A stretch of 6,698 nt of DNA from Lentimicrobiaceae bacterium. Lineage in GTDB: Bacteria > Bacteroidota > Bacteroidia > Bacteroidales > WCHB1-69. The position numbers and the translations under genes are program-made. A model generated the notes under the pieces. That model saw only the letters and a list, made by a program, of their open reading frames with translations, made no database searches and was not told the DNA's origin. This document shows, in pieces, positions 1 through 3,913 of this stretch (positions are counted from its first letter, which is position 1; the number at the start of each line of letters is the position of its first letter). The DNA lies in contig WQSU01000145.1 of assembly GCA_009787675.1 (NCBI GenBank), forward strand, positions 1 through 6,698, read 5' to 3'.

Positions 1-506
1 AAGACGCCGCAACGGGAAGCCATGTTGTAGGTACGGGTGCTATTTTCGGCGAGGTGGCTCAAGTGTTCGGTAGAGCAGCCGAGCAACACTGCCATCTGAT
101 CTAAAAAAGCGCCGGTTCCGCCGGAGCAGTTTCCGCTCATGCGCATTTCGGGAATCGCTTTTTCTCTCAAGAACACAATTTTAGCATCTTCGCCACCCAT
201 ATCAATGATGGTTTTGCATTCCGGATAATTTTGCTTCACACATTCGGTTTCAGCAATCACCTCTTGCACAAAGGGTAAGTGGTAACGTTCGCAAACGCCC
301 ATGCCTGCAGAGCCGGTTAAAGCAATGGACAACGGCACATTGCCAAACCGAGTGTGTAAATCGGCAAATATTGATTTTAATAAAGGAAGATACTGTGTAT
401 GATGAATTTGATAATTCGACGCAACAATCTCATTTTCCGTATTTAAAGCCACAAATTTAATAGTGGTCGAACCAATATCAATACCTACTTTGATGCTGTT
501 TTTCAT
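1..506 (-). CDS. Acyl-CoA dehydratase activase (HgdC/BcrAD/BadFG family), N-terminal part; continues past the left edge
   Basis: I translated this by hand from the ATG at 506-504: 168 complete residues, no stop, open at position 1. It is an ASKHA-fold ATPase of the 2-hydroxyacyl-CoA dehydratase activase family. Known members use ATP hydrolysis to push one electron from a dimer-bridging [4Fe-4S] cluster onto a dehydratase or reductase. Visible motifs are the phosphate loop DIGSTTIK (residues 10-17), the second nucleotide motif IDMGGEDAKI (101-110), the cluster helix NCSGGTGAF (126-134) and ASRCGVF (from 163). Cys127 and Cys166 are the expected cluster ligands, and to my recollection they carry the same numbers as the ligands in Acidaminococcus HgdC. 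The phrases FVQEVIAE, GTGAFLDQM and ASRCGVF recall the long (about 1,400-residue) activases fused to a second activase unit and a DUF2229 region, so most of the gene probably lies outside the window. The reader cannot tell from this part which substrate is activated. The family call is firm; the long form is inference. Confidence 0.9.
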   Translation of the reverse strand, partial: MKNSIKVGIDIGSTTIKFVALNTENEIVASNYQIHHTQYLPLLKSIFADLHTRFGNVPLSIALTGSAGMGVCERYHLPFVQEVIAETECVKQNYPECKTIIDMGGEDAKIVFLREKAIPEMRMSGNCSGGTGAFLDQMAVLLGCSTEHLSHLAENSTRTYNMASRCGV

Positions 507-527
507 GTTACATTTCTACTGCAAACG

Positions 528-542
528 CTCTTTTTCAAAGAG
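528..542 (-). other. Small perfect hairpin in the activase leader
   Basis: CTCTTT and AAAGAG form a perfect 6-bp stem around a 3-nt loop. On the minus strand it lies 21 nt before the activase ATG. No run of T follows it on that strand, so it does not look like an intrinsic terminator of the upstream acyltransferase. It could be a leader structure, or chance in AT-rich DNA. The rest of the 507-603 gap holds nothing else I can name apart from the -7 candidate and a T-rich stretch at 560-572. Confidence 0.3.
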
Positions 543-577
543 TTAGCGCGCAGTTTAACTTTTTTTGTTTTTGGGGG

Positions 578-585
578 CAAAATTA
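578..585 (-). promoter_or_regulatory. Candidate -7 box (TAATTTTG) upstream of the activase
   Basis: Read on the minus strand this is an exact match to the Bacteroidota -7 consensus TAnnTTTG. It would start transcription near position 571 and give a leader of about 65 nt before the activase ATG. I see no convincing TTTG -33 element at the usual spacing, so the call rests on the -7 box alone. The gap after the acyltransferase gene shows no terminator, so read-through from that gene is also possible. Confidence 0.35.
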
Positions 586-603
586 GAATATTTAGCGAAA
601 AAT

Positions 604-1599
604 TTAAGCTGTTTCTATAGTTTTCCATTTTATTCTTGCCCTTTTCAACTTTTCTCCCCTACCCCGCTCCTTCTTCTTATAAGAATAAATATACCGTCTC
701 TTCTTATCCTCATTAATATCAGCAATTTTGATCATGATAGCGATCTCTTCAACCGGTCCAAATTCCGGATTGGCGGAGGCGCCAAAGCACTTCATTTTCG
801 ATGAAAGCGACATGTAGCTTTTGATAAGGGGCGGAATAGAGGTTTTTAAATCCCGAACGTTCTCGTTAAGCACCCTAAAATCCTCTTTATAAGAACCATT
901 TCTGAAAATAGAATGGAATACTTGTTTTCTTCTATCCCCTGAAATGGGGTTATAGGGCGCAATCAAATTTTTGTCGCCTTTGAAATATTTTCTCAAAAAG
1001 AACAGTATCAAATTTCTTGCTAAACGGTTGTAACTGTTATACATCGTCATTTTTCCCAAAAAGAAACTAACATCAGGGTAATCCACTGCCAAAGTGCCCA
1101 AGCCGTCCCAAAGGTTATCTAATGAAAACAATCCTTGACGCGGGTTGGTGGTGCCTTGATATTTTGGTTGCACAAAACTGCGCCCCAACTCTATCGTTTT
1201 TAACCATTTACCTTCAATAAATTTTTTGGAAAAATAAAACAGCTTAGAAGTGGGTGTGTGTGGATAGCCGTTTTCATCTAACGGCACATCTTTGCCACAA
1301 ATGAAACGGTAGGAACTTACAATCTCTTTGTTTTCGTTATTCCAAACAATCAACTGTTTAAAAGGAATTTCAGCCGTATCATATTCATCAATATCCATTT
1401 CTTTTCCGGTGCCGCCGCCGGCTTGGCGGAAGGTGATCTCGCGCAAACGTCCAATCTCTCGCATCACATTGGGCGAATCGTGCGCCGTAACAATAAAAAT
1501 AGAATTATGACCTACGTTCGTTTCACGCAAAAACTTGTCTTCTGTGAGTTCTTTTTCAATAAGGTCTAAGGAAACAGGGGGTATTATTTTCTTCATCAT
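604..1599 (-). CDS. GNAT-type acyltransferase, hemolysin-like; probable GlsB-like glycine N-acyltransferase
   Basis: Complete, 331 residues, soluble or peripheral, with no signal peptide or membrane segment. It resembles the Bacteroidota branch of the hemolysin/OlsB-like GNAT acyltransferases (Acetyltransf_5 type). Members of this group include GlsB, which N-acylates glycine with 3-hydroxy fatty acids to make commendamide and the core of glycine lipids. Recognisable blocks are NVMREIGRLRE (44-54), GGGTGKEMDIDEYD (61-74), QLIVW (82-86), ELGRSFV (137-143), LDNLWDGLG (160-168) and GKMTMYNSY (182-190). Two ATG codons stand in tandem (1599-1594), so the start could be either one. The partner O-acyltransferase GlsA is not in the window. 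The family core seems to end near residue 305. After it comes a strongly basic tail: 15 of residues 299-326 are Lys or Arg. The acyltransferase family is well supported; glycine as substrate is inferred from remembered similarity and less certain. Confidence 0.8.
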   Translation of the reverse strand: MMKKIIPPVSLDLIEKELTEDKFLRETNVGHNSIFIVTAHDSPNVMREIGRLREITFRQAGGGTGKEMDIDEYDTAEIPFKQLIVWNNENKEIVSSYRFICGKDVPLDENGYPHTPTSKLFYFSKKFIEGKWLKTIELGRSFVQPKYQGTTNPRQGLFSLDNLWDGLGTLAVDYPDVSFFLGKMTMYNSYNRLARNLILFFLRKYFKGDKNLIAPYNPISGDRRKQVFHSIFRNGSYKEDFRVLNENVRDLKTSIPPLIKSYMSLSSKMKCFGASANPEFGPVEEIAIMIKIADINEDKKRRYIYSYKKKERGRGEKLKRARIKWKTIETA

Positions 1600-1607
1600 T
1601 CAGGGCG

Positions 1608-1615
1608 CGAAAATA
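1608..1615 (-). promoter_or_regulatory. Weak -7-like box (TATTTTCG) of the acyltransferase gene
   Basis: On the minus strand this differs from TAnnTTTG at one position. It lies only 8 nt before the first ATG of the acyltransferase, so the transcript would be almost leaderless. No -33 element is visible. It is listed because something in this 78-bp gap must drive the gene, and this is the best match on that strand. Confidence 0.25.
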
Positions 1616-1618
1616 TAT

Positions 1619-1630
1619 TTTTTGCCATTC
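1619..1630 (+). repeat. 12-bp direct repeat, copy 1 (TTTTTGCCATTC)
   Basis: An exact 12-base match to the copy at 1652, with starts 33 bp apart, in the 78-bp gap between the divergent acyltransferase and antiporter genes. The sequence just before it (TATATTTTTTGCC) is one base longer than a TAnnTTTG box, so it may be a second, degenerate antiporter promoter. It also lies upstream of the acyltransferase on the other strand. Confidence 0.6.
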
Positions 1631-1649
1631 AGTAGTTTGTTTTTTAATC

Positions 1650-1657
1650 TATTTTTG
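1650..1657 (+). promoter_or_regulatory. Candidate -7 box (TATTTTTG) of the antiporter gene
   Basis: Exact match to the TAnnTTTG consensus of the Bacteroidota primary sigma factor. The predicted start near 1664 would leave a leader of only about 14 nt before the ATG at 1678. No TTTG -33 element is found at 19-21 bp spacing; the nearest TTTG copies are too close (1636-1639) or too far (1621-1624). No Shine-Dalgarno sequence precedes the ATG. Confidence 0.4.
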
Positions 1658-1663
1658 CCATTC
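1652..1663 (+). repeat. 12-bp direct repeat, copy 2 (TTTTTGCCATTC)
   Basis: Second exact copy of the 12-base unit. Its first six bases are the end of the candidate antiporter -7 box, and it ends 14 bp before the antiporter ATG. A regulator bound here would block transcription start. Duplication of a promoter segment is the simpler explanation. Confidence 0.6.
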
Positions 1664-1677
1664 GAAAAACGACTCTT

Positions 1678-3891
1678 ATGTTTTTATTAAACCTTTCATT
1701 TACATTGCCATTAGAGAACCCTGTGCTCATCTTCGCAGTGATTTTGGGAATCATTCTTTTTGCCCCTATATTGCTGAACAGAATTAAGATACCGCATCTG
1801 ATAGGGCTCATTATTGCGGGCGCCATCATCGGTCCCAACGGATTTAATCTAATGGCGCGCGACAGCAGCATTATCCTTTTCGGAACAGTGGGATTGCTAT
1901 ATATTATGTTCCTCGCCGGCTTGGAAATTGATATGCACGAATTTAAGAAAAACAGTTTTAAAAGTGCGGTTTTCGGGTTTTATACTTTCACCATTCCCAT
2001 TGGTTTAGGTTTTTTGGGCGCCTATTATGTGCTACAGTTCCCACTGTTAAACTCTATCTTGCTGGCAAGTATTTTTGCTTCGCATACGCTGATTGTTTAT
2101 CCTATCCTCAGTAAATTTGGGGTAACTAAAAACAGAGCTGTTAATGTAGCCATTGGCGGAACAGTGATTACCGACACCCTGGCGTTGCTGGTGCTGGCAG
2201 TTATCGTAAAAATGATAACTCCGGAAGAACCCAACAATAATAATTTCTGGTTCATGTTGTTTGGCGAGTACGCCTTTTGGGTCAAATTATCTATTTTTAT
2301 TCTCATTTATGGTCTAATGGTCATTTTTGTTTTTCCCATCATTTGCAGATGGTTTTTTAAACGAAATGATGATAATATTCAACAATATATATTTGTATTG
2401 GCGATGCTGTTTTTAGGTGCATATTTAGCAGAAGTTGCAGGAATAGAACCTATTATCGGAGCTTTCTTAGTGGGTTTAGCGCTAAACCGTCTCATTCCGC
2501 ATACCTCCCCGCTTATGAACCGGATTGAGTTTGTGGGGAATGCACTGTTTATCCCATTTTTCTTGATTAGCGTAGGGATGTTGGTTGATTATCACGCATT
2601 TACAAAAGATTGGGAAACACTTAAGGTAGCAACTCTCATGATTATTATTGCTACAACAGCTAAATTTCTGGCTGCTTGGCTCACCCAAAAAACGTTCCGG
2701 TTTTCGCGAGATGAACGGCGCTTGATTTTTGGGTTAAGTAATGCTCAGGCTGCAGCCACCTTAGCGGTGGTTTTGGTGGGCTACAACATTATACTAACAC
2801 AAGAAACTATTGACTTGCTCGGTTTTGATGCCATATTGGAGCCCGGAAGACTCCTCAACGAAAGTATTTTGAACGGCGCTATTTTAATGATTTTGTTTAC
2901 CTGCACCATGGCTTCCATCGTGGCGCAAAAAGGCGCGCAGAACATCTCACTACTCAACACATCTGAAGAAGAAAAAGAGAATGATGAACAACCGGAAAAA
3001 ATTCTCATACCGGTCAACAGCATTGAAACGGTGGAAGAAATGATCAACCTTTCGCTCACTGTGAAATCGAAAGTAAACAAATACGGTGTTTTTGCATTAA
3101 CAGTAATTAACACAAACGAACCCGATACTATTGCCGATAAAAGCGCCAAGAAGATATTGACAAAAGCTGCCGACACTGCTTCCGCCGCTGACGTGATTCT
3201 GAAAGAGCTTTTACGTTATGACCTTAATGTGGTAAATGGCATCACAAGCGTGGTTAAAGAACATAAAATCACAGATTTAATATTAGGATTGCAAAAAAAC
3301 AAAGGTTTTTCTTCCAACTTTTTGGGAAATTTAACGGAAGGTATCCTCACAAGATCAAATACCACTACTTTGATATACAAGCCGTTTCAACCTATATCTA
3401 CCATAAAAAGACATTTAATTATTGTGCCCGACCGCGCCGAAAAAGAGATCGGATTTCCATTTTGGTTGCTCAAAGTTTGGAATATTGCCAAAAACACAAG
3501 TTCTAAATTGGTTTTCTATTCTACAGAACAAACGTTAAAATATATTAAGGATGTGAACAAAAAACACCCTGTTAATTGTGAGTTTCATATTTTTGAAGAA
3601 TGGGATGACTTTCTGATTTTATCGCGCGATGTGAGACCGGACGACAATTTAATTTTGGTTTTAAGTCGCAGAGAGCGTCCCTCTTACAATGTGAATATGA
3701 ATAAGATACCCCATTATTTGAATAAATATTTTAAAGAAACCAACTTTATTCTCATCTATCCAATGCAGGCGGGTGTAATGGATGAATCGCATGTGGGGCT
3801 AAAAAATCCTTCCGTTTTAGTGGATCCGTTAGAGACATTGGATGATTTGGGGAAAATTGTTTCTAATTTGTTTAAGAGGAAACTAAAGTAA
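1678..3891 (+). CDS. CPA2-type cation:proton antiporter (KefB-like membrane domain) with C-terminal Usp-like domains
   Basis: Complete, 737 residues. Residues about 15-415 form a Na+/H+ exchanger domain (PF00999 type) with roughly 12-13 hydrophobic segments in the inner membrane. It exchanges monovalent cations for protons, serving pH or K+/Na+ balance. Family hallmarks are LIIAGAIIGPNG (44-55), FLAGLEID (78-85), GGTVITD (160-166), GAFLVGLALNR (261-271) and FLISVGMLVD (295-304). The ion-site pair that is Asn-Asp or Asp-Asp in many antiporters is Thr165-Asp166 here. After an acidic linker (428-440) come two soluble units: 440-570, whose end (DLILGLQKNKG ... TTTLIYK) resembles a universal-stress-protein fold, and a less clear one at about 578-735. 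There is no Rossmann GxGxxG, so this is not a KefC-type TrkA-N gated channel. The Usp-like part may sense nucleotide or cell state; this is inference. The ATG at 1678 places the first hydrophobic segment correctly and follows a -7 box closely. The ion cannot be assigned. Confidence 0.92.
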   Translation: MFLLNLSFTLPLENPVLIFAVILGIILFAPILLNRIKIPHLIGLIIAGAIIGPNGFNLMARDSSIILFGTVGLLYIMFLAGLEIDMHEFKKNSFKSAVFGFYTFTIPIGLGFLGAYYVLQFPLLNSILLASIFASHTLIVYPILSKFGVTKNRAVNVAIGGTVITDTLALLVLAVIVKMITPEEPNNNNFWFMLFGEYAFWVKLSIFILIYGLMVIFVFPIICRWFFKRNDDNIQQYIFVLAMLFLGAYLAEVAGIEPIIGAFLVGLALNRLIPHTSPLMNRIEFVGNALFIPFFLISVGMLVDYHAFTKDWETLKVATLMIIIATTAKFLAAWLTQKTFRFSRDERRLIFGLSNAQAAATLAVVLVGYNIILTQETIDLLGFDAILEPGRLLNESILNGAILMILFTCTMASIVAQKGAQNISLLNTSEEEKENDEQPEKILIPVNSIETVEEMINLSLTVKSKVNKYGVFALTVINTNEPDTIADKSAKKILTKAADTASAADVILKELLRYDLNVVNGITSVVKEHKITDLILGLQKNKGFSSNFLGNLTEGILTRSNTTTLIYKPFQPISTIKRHLIIVPDRAEKEIGFPFWLLKVWNIAKNTSSKLVFYSTEQTLKYIKDVNKKHPVNCEFHIFEEWDDFLILSRDVRPDDNLILVLSRRERPSYNVNMNKIPHYLNKYFKETNFILIYPMQAGVMDESHVGLKNPSVLVDPLETLDDLGKIVSNLFKRKLK

Positions 3892-3913
3892 GATTGAAAT
3901 TATCCATTTTCCA
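3892..3913. other. 22-bp convergent gap without a visible terminator
   Basis: The antiporter (plus strand) and the iron-sulfur flavoprotein (minus strand) end 22 bp apart. The gap and flanking codons contain no inverted repeat with a T-run on either strand. Termination must occur inside the opposite gene or by a factor-dependent route, so the two transcripts probably overlap at their 3' ends. Confidence 0.6.

Noticed and set aside
528..572. Hairpin followed on the plus strand by a T-rich stretch, as an intrinsic terminator
   Set aside because: On the plus strand no gene ends here, and the T-run starts well after the stem (about 18 nt). On the minus strand, where the upstream gene ends, no T-run follows the stem.
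565..804. Plus-strand open frame of 79 codons
   Set aside because: It overlaps the acyltransferase gene end; its hydrophobic, Ser/Pro/Phe-rich translation is what the complement of a purine-rich coding tract gives.
2781..3176. Minus-strand open frame of 131 codons inside the antiporter
   Set aside because: It is the shadow of the antiporter reading frame; the Ser/Phe-rich product matches no family I know.
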